From Drosophila pseudoobscura (taxonomy: Eukaryota > Arthropoda > Insecta > Diptera > Drosophilidae): 64,000 bases of DNA. A program made the position numbers and the translations under genes. This document shows positions 48,663-61,329 of this stretch, one piece after another (the first letter of the stretch is position 1; each line of letters starts with the position of its first letter). Location of the stretch: the NCBI RefSeq assembly GCF_009870125.1, contig NC_046679.1, positions 21,576,001-21,640,000 of the forward strand. Direction: 5' to 3'. The notes beneath the pieces were generated by a model, which saw only the letters and a program-made list of their open reading frames with translations, was not told where the DNA came from and did no database searches.

Positions 48663-51202
48663 AATGCAGCTAACCTGCGGGTATGTAAGCGGCATGCAAG
48701 CAATTTGGCGCACATTGCGTATGAGTAATGCGCGAGGCAGTTTGGGTATCCAACCAGTGTGCGGACGGTTACATTCTCTCTCTGGCCCTCGCCGATATGC
48801 AAACTATTTTCGCGTGTAAAATGCAAATTAAATAGATACTTGCACTGCAGCCGCACGGTAGAATTTTTGGTTTTTTCCTTTATTTTTCGGCCGAAAATTT
48901 CGGGGGAGAAAGGTTAGGCCAATCAAGGTCTAATGAAAGTTGGAGCTGCTGGCAGCTTGTTTTCGGAACCAGACTCAACTCTGGATAATTATGGTTGATA
49001 GCAAGTGAGCACTGGTCAGCAGGGATTGGTTTTTATGGCAGTCGCGGCCTAAAAAGATTATCGTATTGGAATAAAGAACAATAAAATAAACTAGCTGTAG
49101 CTGTCGTCGATCAACAAAAGAGATTTAAAGTATTAAATAAGTTCTTGAATTGTTCCAAATTACCTCCTTTAAAAATGTGGCTCCATTTAAAATCTCTTCC
49201 GTGGAGAAGTCCCTCCCATTTTTGTTGCTCAGTGTTGCCAATGATAATTTTTGCCCAACGCTAAAATGGAATATCTGCTTTTTTCTGCCGCCTGTTGGCC
49301 TGGCCAGCTGCCTGCTGCTGTTGTCGCTTATCTTCTGCAACACAAACAGCTAAATAAACAGGTGCATACCCACCCACACATCCACACACCCACACCCCAA
49401 CACTAACACTACAGCTGCTGAAACACCAACAAAAGACTTGCCACACATCGTTGCACGTTACAGAAATCCAACAAAATGGGATTAAAACTTATTTAGCTCC
49501 GTGCAGTTTCAACGTTTAATTTTTTCCTTTTTTTCCCTGTCTCAGCTCGGGCTTCTATGAATTTATGACACGATTCGGTGTCCTTCCGCTGCTCGTATCC
49601 CTGGATGCTGATGCTCTACCCCCCACAGAGACCTCACTTTATCCTCAAGTCCGCGACTCAAATTCGAAATACGCAAATAAACTGGGCAACACAGCTGCGC
49701 AGCTGCATGTTTGCATTTTTGCTTTATGCCCCATGGTTTATCTGGCTGTTTCAAGGTGCTGCCCACCCCCTGAGCACCCTCCATTAGCCGCCCTGCATTT
49801 TGCAACCCCTGGAATGCTGGCAAATGCTAAAGATAAATGTGATAAATGCGCGCAAGTGGGCAAATAGCGCTATAAGCTGACCACAAGCTCTCCGATGATA
49901 TAGTTTGTTGTTCCTGCTGTTCCTTCTTCCATCTTTACCTCTCTTCCCTGAGAGTGTGTTCACTCGCTTCCCTTTGAGTGAATGTTTGTGTGTGTATCTG
50001 TGTGAACAAGGCTAATATGCAGCTTTATGTTGCGGTCCAAGCGGTTTTGTTGCATTCATGAGGGCCGCCAAACCAAAAATACCTCAAACTACATTCAAAA
50101 CATATCACAACATTTGAAAACTTCTCAAATAACTTAATTTTGGTGCGCTAAAAGTTTTTTCTTTCAATGTCAGGCAAATAAATCAAAATCTTTTGCCAGT
50201 GCTGCCTTACTTTCGAATGGCGTTTGCATATTCAAAATATTTGCAGCACTTTCACCTTTCTCTCTTTTTTTTGGGCGCTGTTTTTTTAGCTGTTGACCTC
50301 AGCAAACGTTTTTTATGTGTATGCAAATTCAAGAAGCACACAGTTCCATGGCTTGTGTTTTCTTTTGTGTTTTATTTTTTGGAGAAGAGAAGAATTTCTA
50401 CGGTGCCTCACACGTGGCTGCATCGGCGGCATTTGCTGCAACTTTTGTTCGCATTGCGGTGACGGGTAATGCTTGTCCTCCATTTTGATGGCCCCTCCCC
50501 CCCATTGGGGGGCCGCTTCTGTCCTTCTCATTTCTATTTAATTAAAAGTGCACATTTTTACATATTCACCAAGTTTTTAATTTCCATAATTAGCGTTTCC
50601 ATCGCTGTCGTTCTCGTTGTCGTTGTCGCCGCCAGCCAGTAACCAGTAACCAACAGGCAAAAGCAGCAGCGGCAACAACTATGGCCAAATGACATTTTCG
50701 AGTATGTTGTGACACCAGAGCTCACACACACACCGTTAGCGGAGAAAAGTGAGCGCAGAGGAGAGCATGGCAGTTTTCGTTGCCTACTTATCTGGGCAGC
50801 AGTGTCACATGTAAGCAGCTGCCAAAGTGCTCTACTTACGGCGCCCCTCACCACCCTGCCACCCTGTCGCTCTGTGAGTGTGTTGTGCAACATTGTGAAG
50901 TGCGCTTGATGCTCTCGCCTGCTGCTTTATGCACTAGGAGAAAAGTGCTAGTAGGAATCAGGTATCTGAATGTAGCGCTTAGAATTTATGAAATGAAAAC
51001 CATGAAATATGAATATTCGTCTATCTATTGTTAGTTAATTTATAACTTTGAAAACTATGAGAGTATACATATCGGTTTTATGCATTTTTGGACATGTTCT
51101 TAATCTTCTTTCTTTAGTATACAATAACTATGTTACGAGTACTTGCATTTTGTTGTGAAATTCAATTTCCTGTACTCATAGTATAGTCAAGTTGTATTCT
51201 CA

Positions 51203-51544
51203 AGGGTAAAAATTATTCTTAGTTAAAGAAAAATGTATTTTCTCAGTGTATTGCTTTCCTTGCCATAGCTGCTTGCTGCTGCTGCTTTTGTGTTGTGTTT
51301 TTGGCGTTGATTTTGTTGCTGGGTTTTGATGAAAGTCATGTAAATTGTGCGACAGGCATGTAAGTGTGTGTGTTTCTCTGTGTGATTTGGAAGATTTTGA
51401 CGCTGAATTTGAGGGTGAAGTTGTGGTTGAGCTGGGCGAAAGAACTCGTACGGCACCCTCCCGTTTGATTACACCGCGCATATCCTTTGTGAGGGGCTCG
51501 ACAACAACTTGAGATCTCAATTGCCCGACCGGTCTTAGCCGCAT
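51203..51544 (-). CDS. Candidate ORF, about 114 aa, unknown
   Basis: A minus-strand ATG at 51542-51544 opens about 114 codons. The first 60 residues look protein-like (QLRSQVVVEPLTKDMRGVIK, then a Ser/Thr-rich tail). The second half becomes Thr/Lys/Ser-rich low complexity, and its coding value is doubtful. No clear donor site was found where complexity changes. I do not recognise the product; this may be a chance ORF. Confidence 0.22.
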
Positions 51545-52054
51545 TATTAACTCGTCTTGGGTCTGTCTGCCGTAATTTGTGCATTGCCACTAAGCAATTT
51601 CCCTGACTGCCAAGAAGGTTCTGAGTGGCTCCCAGCTGATGTCTTTGGGTGATTTAGTTTGTCCCCTGCCTCTGCCTCTGACAGTGACAAATCAACTCCA
51701 CTAATTACTTCTAATTTCGGTTTGCGGTTCGAAGCAACCGAAAGGGCACAAAACCCACAACAATTATCTTGTCTGTCGATTGAAATCTTGGCTCAAAGTA
51801 AATACTTGCACGTGCAGACCAAATGAAATTTCATCCACGTGCAGTCGAAAATTTTTGCTTGCCAAACAAAGGAAGAGGTGGTTCAATTGGGGTTTTGGAA
51901 TACTCTGAACTACGACCATTAGAATTAGAATCTAATTTCATTGCAAAACAATTTTCGAACTTCAAACGACATGAGCAACACAGCAGAATAACAACTTGAA
52001 AATGTGTTTACCCACTCATTTTGGGTTTTTGGTCAAACAGAAACTGCCAGAGCA

Positions 52055-52071
52055 AGAGAGAGAGAGAGAGA
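52055..52071 (+). repeat. (GA)n microsatellite
   Basis: A pure GA run in non-coding sequence. Confidence 0.8.
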
Positions 52072-52131
52072 CAACGCCCCCAATACAAATGGGCTAAAGC
52101 ACCGCAAGGTGATCGCCAGTGTCCCAGGCAC

Positions 52132-52154
52132 TGTGTGTGTGTATGTGTGTGTGT
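52132..52154 (+). repeat. (GT)n microsatellite
   Basis: A GT run with one ATG interruption. Confidence 0.8.
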
Positions 52155-52540
52155 ATTCAGTTAGCCACAAAAGCCGGAAATAACAGCATGACCTAGATTT
52201 GCATACACCCTCACACAGATAGAATACAAATACACACACTGGGTGCTCTCCCCTCATGTTTATATAAACACCCCCATTGCTGGGTCGCCATTAGCTGCTG
52301 CTTGGCTGCTTCTTGCAGAAATTTAAAGGCCAAATTGCATTACACATTTTGCTACCATCTGCTGCTTTGGGCTTAAAGTTCAAAAATAGTCAAGTTGTAA
52401 CTGCCCAAAACGAAAAGAGAAAGTGTTTGCAAAGAACATTATTAGGTTAAACCAAAAAGACAGCGTAAGTCACAAATTTAAGTAAATATTTTAAGATTAC
52501 TTAAATAATTCAATTTAAAATTGTATACAAATTGTGTACT

Positions 52541-53032
52541 AGCTGACGCGGCAAACTATATTCTGCAGTATGGAGAACTATTTGTGTTGCTCCGAATGAA
52601 GTCATTCGCGAATAGACTGCAGGAAATGGTTTAAATCTAGATCCGTACCAATAAGCAAGACGCTCTGTGGTCTCAATATCAGGTAGTTTCGCTTTTCTCG
52701 TTGCGCAACACATACCATCTATTTATACCATCTTGTTTGATACCACCTTTGTCCGTGGCACCAATCAGGACTTTCGGATGAGCGGAATATTTAATACCTG
52801 TCTCGTAATCGAATGCGAGACGAAGAAACGAAGCGGATGAAAGTGCTCTATGTACTTGTTGACGTTCTCTGCTCCTTTCTCTGGGAGTATCAATTACGTA
52901 CAGGCGCGCTTTTCTTCCCTTCTTTTGTAGTTGTTGATCTCGTTCATCTCGTGCCTCTTCTAATTGATCGTGTATGAATTTTCTGCCTGTTCTACTTTTT
53001 GACCTGCTTGCATAGGAGGAACAGAACCACAA
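52541..53032 (-). pseudogene. Decayed Helitron Rep/helicase N-terminal fragment
   Basis: The minus strand encodes pieces of a Helitron_like_N domain in two frames. The first piece (53032 down to about 52680) has a charged Arg/Glu/Gln helix (QLEEARDERDQQLQKKG, RERSRERQQVHRA). It continues to SFLRLAFDYETGIKYSAHPK and VLIGATDK, where intact Helitrons have SFxRLAF...VLIGAMDK. After a frameshift near 52690-52720 the second piece gives MCCATRKAKLPDIETTERL and SRMTSFGATQIV, matching the MCCA.GKVKLP and MTSFGA landmarks of that domain. The rolling-circle HUH motif and helicase are absent, so this is a truncated, inactive remnant. Recognition rests on remembered family motifs. The adjacent repeats (53192-53989) may belong to the same element or to captured DNA. 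Confidence 0.65.
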
Positions 53033-53191
53033 ACATTGTTACATGAGATTTTTACATATTTGATATTAAATAGTGTAACGAATGGGTAAATCAAGTAGGC
53101 CGACTATTGGATTTGTCATGCCATTGACTGTAAATATTTAGTCGTAGCTCAGCGATTGTTCGGAGCGGAACCTAAATTCTCTAAATCGATT

Positions 53192-53575
53192 GAGTCTTCC
53201 GAATGGTCGGCGTTAAAACCCACTGTCACGACGGAGTCTTCCGAAAGGTCAAAGAAAGAATTCGAATCATCGTAATTTTTAAACTAAACTGGTGCCTTTA
53301 CAGAGTCTTCGCATAGTCAGTAGTAGAACCCAGTGTCATGATTTAGAACTCCGAAAGGTGTGTAAAAACATTCAAATCATCGTCATTTTCATCTTCAACT
53401 GAAGCCTCGACTGCGTCTTCCTAATGGCCGGCGGTAGAACCCAATATCACGATTGAGTCTTCCGAGTGGTGAGAAAAAGAATCTGAATCATCATTTAACT
53501 AAACTGGCCTCTACAGTGTCTTCGCATGGTCGGTTAGGGGAAGAATACGAATTATCTTTGTCATCGCTTCAACAA
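53192..53575 (-). repeat. 110-bp coding-type tandem repeat, about 3.5 copies
   Basis: Units begin at 53192, 53303, 53413 and 53516, giving spacings of 111, 110 and 103 bp. On the minus strand the best unit reads as a 37-residue acidic repeat containing FFDLSEDSVVTVGFNADHSE. Other units keep the pattern (DDSDSF, HHSEDSIVILGSTAGH) but have stops, as in a decayed minisatellite inside a gene. I do not recognise the protein. It lies just upstream (minus sense) of the Helitron remnant. Confidence 0.7.
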
Positions 53576-53670
53576 GCGAATGGATAACATTATTGTCGTT
53601 AAAATTGCGACTCTGGTTCTGGGAGCACAATGGTCTCGTAGACGGTGGTAGTATGCCCCACTCCCAAAAA

Positions 53671-53989
53671 GGATCGTATGACTGCAAGCGTGAAGGATAC
53701 CATTGTATTACCGTTTTCTCCCTCGCAGGCTGCAACCGAAGCCAGGCCTGAGCGGTTAAGCACTAGTGCTGGAACATCCGCCTTTCTCTTCTTTGGTATG
53801 ATTTCTATATAAGAGGGGTGCATGCTGCTGGATATGACGAACAGAACGATGGCTACATCATGGAACCCGCCTTCAATGTCTCCCGAGGCGGATCCAGTGC
53901 TCAACAGCAGAGTCTTGGATTCAGTTGCAGCCTTAGAGAGAGGAAACAGTTCCACAACGGTGTCGTTCACATTGGTTATTGTACGATCT
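53671..53989. repeat. Inverted duplication of a coding-like segment (94-bp arms)
   Basis: The left arm is 53671-53764 and the right arm 53896-53989 in reverse complement, with a 131-bp spacer. I count 66 of 94 identical positions with no gaps. Reading the left arm on plus and the right arm on minus gives related peptides: KDRMTASVKDTIVLPF and KDRTITNVNDTVVELF, both continuing to an AATE motif and LST. Gap-free divergence with a retained reading pattern suggests duplication of protein-coding sequence followed by decay. Transcribed, it would fold back on itself. Confidence 0.75.
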
Positions 53990-54856
53990 TTATAAATTTG
54001 TAATACTTTATATTAATTATATGAATACAAATTATTTTATATCCGATTTTTGTTTGTACGGAAAGAAAAGAATCGCAAAAGTTCTAATTATAAACAAAAT
54101 ATATAAATTAGTTTTGTACCCTGGGCTGTTCCATGAATATTGGGTATATTCTGTACATATCATTATTGTACGCCCTACATCCTCATCCCACGCTTTTCAC
54201 ACAACACTAATTGGGCATAGCCACTAAGCCCCCTTCCCCAAGTTATTTCCGTGCTCTATCCCCAATAAATTGTCTACACAATTCAACGCCCCAGCAAAGT
54301 TCTTATCTCTGTTAATATACTCATTAACTTTTGCCCATATCAAAACAATCATCACTTTGCCTCTACACATGGAACATTGTGCGGACCAAAATAATTTTTG
54401 TTTTACCAACACAAACAAGCCGCATCTCACACATACAAACTCTTGAACAAACACACGCACACACGTACAAAGAGATACATACATACATATATGGGTGGGG
54501 GGTAAATGCAGCCAAAATGTTGAGTCGGGTAAAATTATTTCATATAATTTGTAAAAGAGCGAACAATAAACGGGCTCAGCAGGTCACCCACCACCACAAA
54601 ACCCATTCATTTCCATCCCTTCTCCTCTACCCAGGACACCCACGTCATATAGCTACCCTCCCGCATACTTTATTAGTTTTGAGCGCTAAATTAATAATAA
54701 AAAGTTTTGTATTTTTGGCCAGTTTGCGAGTTTATTTGGTTTTTCGGCAGAGGACACAAAATGTTACGCATACGAAGTGTGGTGTAGTGCGTTCTGGGAG
54801 CTATTAGTATACCTACCCATTTGGGGTATTGTGCCCGGGCTGTAAATTTCAAAATT
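53990..54856. other. Non-coding stretch
   Basis: The first part is AT-rich, then there is CA-rich sequence near 54430-54480 with ACATAC repeats. The 158-aa open frame over it is low complexity, and I do not regard it as a gene. Confidence 0.5.
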
Positions 54857-54970
54857 ATGCCAAGAACATATCGATCGAGTGCAAGTCGTGATGTTGGTGC
54901 CAAGATAATGGCCAAGGAAGAGAAGAAGCCCAAAGCCAAGGAGAAAAAACTATTTTCAACTATTGTTTGA
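54857..54970 (+). CDS. Candidate 37-aa Lys-rich small ORF
   Basis: This is an ATG-to-TGA frame of 37 codons beginning MPRTYRSSASRDVGAKIM, with a basic AKEEKKPKAKEKK stretch. The codons (GCC, AAG, GAG) look coding-like compared with the flanks, and the frame is open some way upstream. It could be a small peptide gene, an exon end, or part of a retrocopy. I recognise no family. Confidence 0.2.
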   Translation: MPRTYRSSASRDVGAKIMAKEEKKPKAKEKKLFSTIV

Positions 54971-57682
54971 ATGGTTCGATAAGATAATCTAGGCATACCT
55001 TATAGATTGCATATCAAGAAAAAGTAGATTCAAATCGGCTGCAAGGGTATAAATTGCCTCGACTTCCACAACTTCTTTACCATTTATTCTTCTCTCGTAT
55101 GAGCGTGTGTGTTTTGTGTACGTGTTGTGGGGTCGGGTCAAGCTTGATTATTAAAAAACAAAAGTAATTAGAAGCGGAAAATTTGGGTAGAAAATTATCC
55201 CCTTTTGAATGGATTGAAAACTGTGCGCAGTTAGACATATTTTGCCATACTTTATTTTAATATACAGACGCTGGTTGCCTGGAGTGTGGTATGGGCCTAT
55301 GGGCGTTTGGTTGGGGCCCGAAACTGATATGCATAATGTATATGAAACTTTTTTGTTTGGCCATAGCAGAGGGCTGTGGAAAAAAGAGGTTTCTGTTTAA
55401 ATTGCCTCTGAGAAAAGTTTATGAACAGCACACGAGTGGCATAAATCTACAAAAAATGAGCTCGACACATTTGAAAATGGCGGACAGCCTGGCAGCCATT
55501 TTGTGGCTGTGGCTGTGTGCGCGCGTGTGTGTGTGACAGACTTAAGCCGCTGCAAAAGTTGTTGCCAAGATTTCTTCACGCACTTGCACTTCCACTGCCA
55601 CTGCCACTTGCAACCTCCACAGTCAGTGCCTGTGCCTCTGACTCCAACAGTCGCAAAAGTTAAGAAAGTCAAAATGCAGAAGAGCAGAAGAACAGGAGAA
55701 GTTTCCAGGAATGCATTTGAAGCTGGCTTAAATGCCTCGCGCCCATTTCGGCTCTTTTATCTCGAGCATAATTTACAAAATCAACTTTAATTTCATCAGA
55801 CAAATTGACTTTAGAGGCCAGTTGGCCAACAGTCCCCCCACCCTGTTGACAGGCCAACTCTGAGTCCGAGTGTCTCTGACCTCGTCACCGAATTCAATTA
55901 TTCAGTAGCTGCAATCCTGAAAATGTGTAACCGTATAACTGGGGAGCTGTGCGCAGTGCTCCGTGCCCCGCACCCCCCGACTGTTGGCCTGTTGGCAAAC
56001 CCTAAATTATTAATTAGAATTTCCCAGCCAGACAGCCAGAGAGCCAGTGAAAAGTGGTAGCTGGTAGGACAGGAAATGCCTTCAGCTGTTGTGTAGCAAC
56101 ATTCGCCGAAATGAGGGCGTGGCAATGTCAGAGTAGAGCAAAGGCGACAACGCCTTTTTAATTATGTTGTTTGTTCTGGAGCTGCAGCTCCGCCTTCTTT
56201 CAAGTTATGCCTGATTACAATGAAGCATTACAAACCAAATGAAATGGCCCGGAATGAGAGGGAAAAAGAGAGAGAGAGACAGAGGACAGATGCAGCCATT
56301 TTGCCTTTGAGCGGAAGCGACATAGAGTGCGCTTGGCCTGACCCATTATGCACAAGTTGTGGCTCGGCTCTTGCACTTGTTGCTCTTAAAGTTAATGGTC
56401 CACGGTCCTGCTCTGTCCGCCCCCCTACCATTTTGTGGGCAAGGTCAAACTCTGTAATGTTTTTAATTAAGCAGCAGTACCCCCCGTGGCGGTGGTAGGA
56501 GGGGGTCTTGGCGGTTCTTTCTTTTAGTTCTCGCAATCTAAGTGGGACAATGGCAATTTCCTGGAGGGGCTTCTCGAACGGCGCTAAATTTTAGAAATTG
56601 CTGCTGCAGATATCATCAGGCTAGAAAGAAAATGGCCAACGCTTTCTTTGATATTTATGGGTTGAAGTAAACTTCAGAAATCTCAAAGAAATATTGTAAA
56701 TACATTTGGTATTTATGTAACACTATTTTTTCTTAGTTAGCATTTACAATGCGTTTTTTAATGTATTCATTTTAACTTTTATGATGTTAAACATAATTCA
56801 TGGAGTTTTTTCTCCGCTGTTGTATAAAGTTATTAAAGAATTTACGACATTTTTGATGCCCCGTACAATTATTCATTTGTTTTGTGCTTATATTAACATT
56901 CAATACTCGAATATCCATCCAAGAGTCATTCACATCCACGGACGATCACACTCGGCGAGAAATCAAACAAGCCGCGTGAATTTCACACTTGAATCGCTCT
57001 TGCATTTTATTCATACTCATATATATTCTTTATTTATATATGTTTTCAACCAAATTATTTAAATTAATTTCAGCAATTCCTATGGCTGGAAAAAAGGGGC
57101 GAATGACAACGGCAATTTACTGTCAAACGTCGCATGCATTTTTATTGAAATACCTTCACTGCACTTTTTTATCGAATGGCGTGCAGCATGTGCTTTGCGG
57201 CGTATACGCAATATGGGGAAATAGACACACAGCTCAGAGAAAAAAACTCAGAGAGTCAGCGAGAGATGATTTGCCGAAAAACACTCTATGAAGTGTATTA
57301 AATTTGCCCCCGACGGAAAATTTATATGCCAAATGGGGGGCCTGCCACGACTATGACTGTCCATGAAAAGTGCATAAATTTGCATTTATTTCTTTTAATC
57401 ATTTTTTCAATTTTTCCTGGCTCCTGGCACGGGGCTGAGGCTCAGGCTCTGGTTGGATATAAAAATAAGTAACAACAAAATGGGGCGCCGAGGCCCAGGC
57501 CGATGATTAATGAGTGCACAATTTAATAGGTGGTCTCCGGCTGCACCCCAATCCCAGTCGCAGTACTCATCCATGCTCCCATTCCCATTCCCGGCTCCGT
57601 CACCATCTCCGGCTTGTATGAATTTCCCGGGCATTTCCACATGATTGCACTTAATACTTATATATACAATATACATATACAC

Positions 57683-57703
57683 ATATATATATATATATAT
57701 ATA
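57683..57703 (+). repeat. (AT)n microsatellite
   Basis: A pure AT run within a longer ATAC/AT-rich stretch (about 57658-57716). Confidence 0.8.
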
Positions 57704-60700
57704 GTATATGTGAAGATACAACTATGCCTGACACACACATACATACAGTCATTTCAGTGAGCATTTTCGCCGTATTTTTTCCTTCAGCTTTTCAGAGAGC
57801 TGTACCCCCAAAAAAGTTGTGTTCCCTCTTCCCCGTTGTGATTTATTACTTCAATTGTGTAGTCGCGGAAAATGCATTTTGCGCATTGCATTTCATTGCC
57901 GGCGGCGTTTGTTTTTTGTCCCCCATCCCTTCCTGGTTATTCCTGGTCCTACTTTTTCCCTCTTCCTCTCCTGCTGCATATCGGTGAGGTGCGAAGTCGG
58001 TTTCATACGCACACATACACACCCATGTTTGCGGCTGCACTCCCCCATACATGGACATGTTTTTTGCTTCGGTCCGTGCAACCACCAGATGATGGCTTCC
58101 ATTGGAACACGGGCATATTGGACTCGGCAAACAGATGGAATCGAGATCTTATTTGTGTTTATTTGAAGGATTTGTCCATCAGGTGGGATGTCGGTGGGTA
58201 AACAATTCACTCAGAGGGTGTACATATATTGTTTATCTGTCGATAGAGAAAATAGCAATGAGATAAACGTTTCGCAGTACTCGTATTTTGAAATCACGTA
58301 TGAATAAGTTGCATATTTATTATTGTTCTACTTATACATATATTTAAACTTACTAAGAGTTGCTTTTAGAAACTAAGAACTATTGCATTTTGTAAAGCGT
58401 TTTTTAAAGAAAAAGAAAGTGGCTTGTTTGACTCCGGCATGTAGCATCGACTACCCATGCCTTGGTTATATATTCCAAGATTAATTTCGAATGGATCTAT
58501 CCATATTTTCATAATCTTTGATACCACAATTAAGTAATTCCAAGAAATATCTTTATCTGCTAACCATATATCAATTATGGTATGTTTCTAGTCCAAGTTC
58601 CACTTAATTTCTCTAAAAAAGAGCATTGACTTTGTCGACTTTTAACTATCTCCCTCTAGCATGTGTGCCACATTTCTTGTCTCTTTGTCCGTCTCACTCC
58701 ATCCCTCATCTATTCATACAATTTTTGGGAGCATGGATTTTTGGCCTGCATGGCGCGTAAATCACACAAAATGTCGGGCGGCTATAAAATCGTAGCATAC
58801 TTTGCGCGCAATTAAGCAATGGAGAAGGGGCACGAGGCACGAAGCAGAGCCAGAGGCTTTTGCGCTTGCATGTAATATAATTTGTTGCCACTTGCATTTG
58901 TGGCATGCCATTTCTCTCTCTCTGCCTCCTCAGGTGGCCCAGGTCTGGCAGCTCGTGCATTTAATTACGCTTCCAAAACTGGATCGAGGTTGGATCCTCC
59001 ACTGCCACTTCCAAATTCAAGGATGTTCCGACAACGCTGACCCTTTGTGTGTCGGTTGTTCTGGAAGGAAGGGCATGCATGTCGGTGGAATTATTTTAAT
59101 TATGCGGCAGAGCAGATGGTAGCTTAGTGCCTTTGAGATGCCCGAGACTTTGGGTGGTGTAACATTTGTAGCTAATCGTGGCGGCAATTCATGAATTTTG
59201 ATGATTATGCTGATCAGTCCGATTAGGGGCAGGCTTTCTCTCTGTCTGCCACAAAGTGTGAACTCAATTTGTATGGCTTTTCATCATCGACACACTGGCA
59301 GTATCAGCTGCATCAGTCCGACTTCCGAAGCAGAATGAGTTTTTCATGTAAATTTTGGCCAAACTATATGTGGTCCCGAGTCTCCCCCAAATCCCAGGCT
59401 CATTCCCATGCCCATGGTCAGGTCTCCATGTGCGTTTATTATAATTTATGTAGCAATTTATCATGCTGACCAGTCTCTGGCCTTCCCCCACAGTGTGCCA
59501 GTCCCAGCCGTAACTAATGCCCCATGACCATCGGCAGTGGCAGTGGCAACAAAGGCAAAAGTTGTCCATAATATCCATGAACTGGTCTGCATTTTCAATT
59601 AGAAAATTTGGCCATGTGTGTGTGTGAAGGGGCTTGGGGAATACGCCTGGAAAATGCATACATTTTTAATAAATTCTATTGAAATTTCCACTATGCCCGA
59701 GCAGGAGGTAATTTACCTGAAAAGCAGGGAGAGTGGGTGGCGGTAACCTCTTATCGGGCTTAGAGAATAGAATTTTAAAGCTAATTTACGTAACCAAAAC
59801 TAAGGAAATCGATGACCAGCATAGCCATAATTTACTGAACTAAAGACTGACACAATTGAATGGCTAAGTGAAAGGTGGAACTGCCATTCGAAATGCGATT
59901 TTGTAAAGCACTTAAGCGCGCCGATAGAATTGTCGATTAGAATTCTTGGCAAATGGTCGGCAGCCAGCGAAACAACATCACAAACAAAGCTTATTTATGC
60001 GCAGGAAGAGGCAAGACCCGAGACCAGGAACAGGATAGGAAAGGATAGTCGCCATCGAGGTGACGACGGCATATCAATGCAATCGCAATCCGCTTTGGCT
60101 TTAGATTTATAGACACTGCAACGCAGCAGTCGAGTAGAAGTCGGAGTTGGACTGCATTTTTGAGGAAGTTTGGCTTACAGTAAATATAAAATGGCTGGCG
60201 CTGGGAAAATCAGCAATTCAAAAGGGTTTGCGTGAGCCACTTGGCGACACTCTTATGCTCTTAGTCAGAGAACCAGAGCAGATAACCAAGAACTACGAAT
60301 GAGAGGGCCGCAACCGGTTCAAGTTGTGTGCCATTGCAGTGTCAATACAATCTGGCAATGGTTCAATAGTTGGGAAAATGTTTGCCTAACCGCGTGTGCA
60401 CACACAATGCACATTGGGGACATTGTTTTTGGTCGTGCTGGTGCCAGGGGCCATCCATGGAGAGGGATCTGAGCATGTGAATGGGCGCCATGTGCCATGT
60501 GGCATGTGCATGCCTCGGCGAGCAAACAATTGGCATGGGGTCGCGTCACCGCAACAAATGAGGGGCAATCAAGGCTGCCCCAGACATGGCCGAGACTGCT
60601 CGGAGAGCTGTTGCGATTCATTTGCTTGTATGGCTGTTAAATTAACCAAATAATGGAAAATAATGGCATCAAATTAGACATCTCCGACGCAAAGATTTCC

Positions 60701-61128
60701 CTAGCTACTTTTTAGAAATTCCCAGACAGCATGGCAATTTGTTAGTATTTATTTTAGAATTAAAGCTTGGTAAATATTGTGATATCCATATATAGACACA
60801 ATCATCGAGAGGCAGTCATGGGATATGCAGGTAAAGCGTATCCCGGTATGTTTGTTAGTACCTTGTTGTAGTTGTGGCAAAGCCAAACACGGCAAGAATT
60901 TAATTAAAATCTGAAATTACTGCCAGCGGCAAGGGCAGGATTTTGTTCATTTTTAGATGTGATAGAAAATGTTAAATTTTCTTGCTTCCTGCAGTTTATT
61001 AAATGCACAGATTTTGTCTCGATCTTCCTCGGTTTAACTGTGCCACAGATGTCCTTGCCATATTGACAGGGACCAAATATTGGAGCTTCTTAATGAAATG
61101 TGCACACACATAACCAGAGAGAGCGACA

Positions 61129-61142
61129 GAGAGAGAGAGAGA
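61129..61142 (+). repeat. (GA)n microsatellite
   Basis: A pure GA run. Confidence 0.75.
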
Positions 61143-61305
61143 TGGAAAGTGGCAGTAAAGTGGAAAACTCTGGCCAGAGCCAGTGAGAGTTTTCTCTTGG
61201 GGGCTCTTGACGTTTTCACGCCATCGACTGTATTTAAATACTTTAACACTGCAAGAGCCAGCAGCCAGCAGGGGCAGATTGAGAGTCGGAGTCAGAGAGT
61301 CTGGG

Positions 61306-61329
61306 GCATGCAGCATGCAGCATGCAGCA
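61306..61329 (+). repeat. GCATGCA heptamer repeat, 3 perfect units
   Basis: Three tandem GCATGCA units plus GCA. Each unit contains the palindrome GCATGC or TGCA. Confidence 0.8.

Larger units (their letters stand above)
47034..52540. other. Non-coding DNA with microsatellites
   Basis: Apart from a candidate ORF at 51203-51544 (minus), I see no supported coding sequence. The stretch contains a CA tract (48641-48662), a GA tract (52055-52071), a GT tract (52132-52154) and T-rich runs near 48000-48020 and 50260-50290. Confidence 0.55.

Noticed and set aside
54331..54807. 158-aa plus frame
   Set aside because: It has no motif, is simple-sequence rich, and lacks splice or promoter context.
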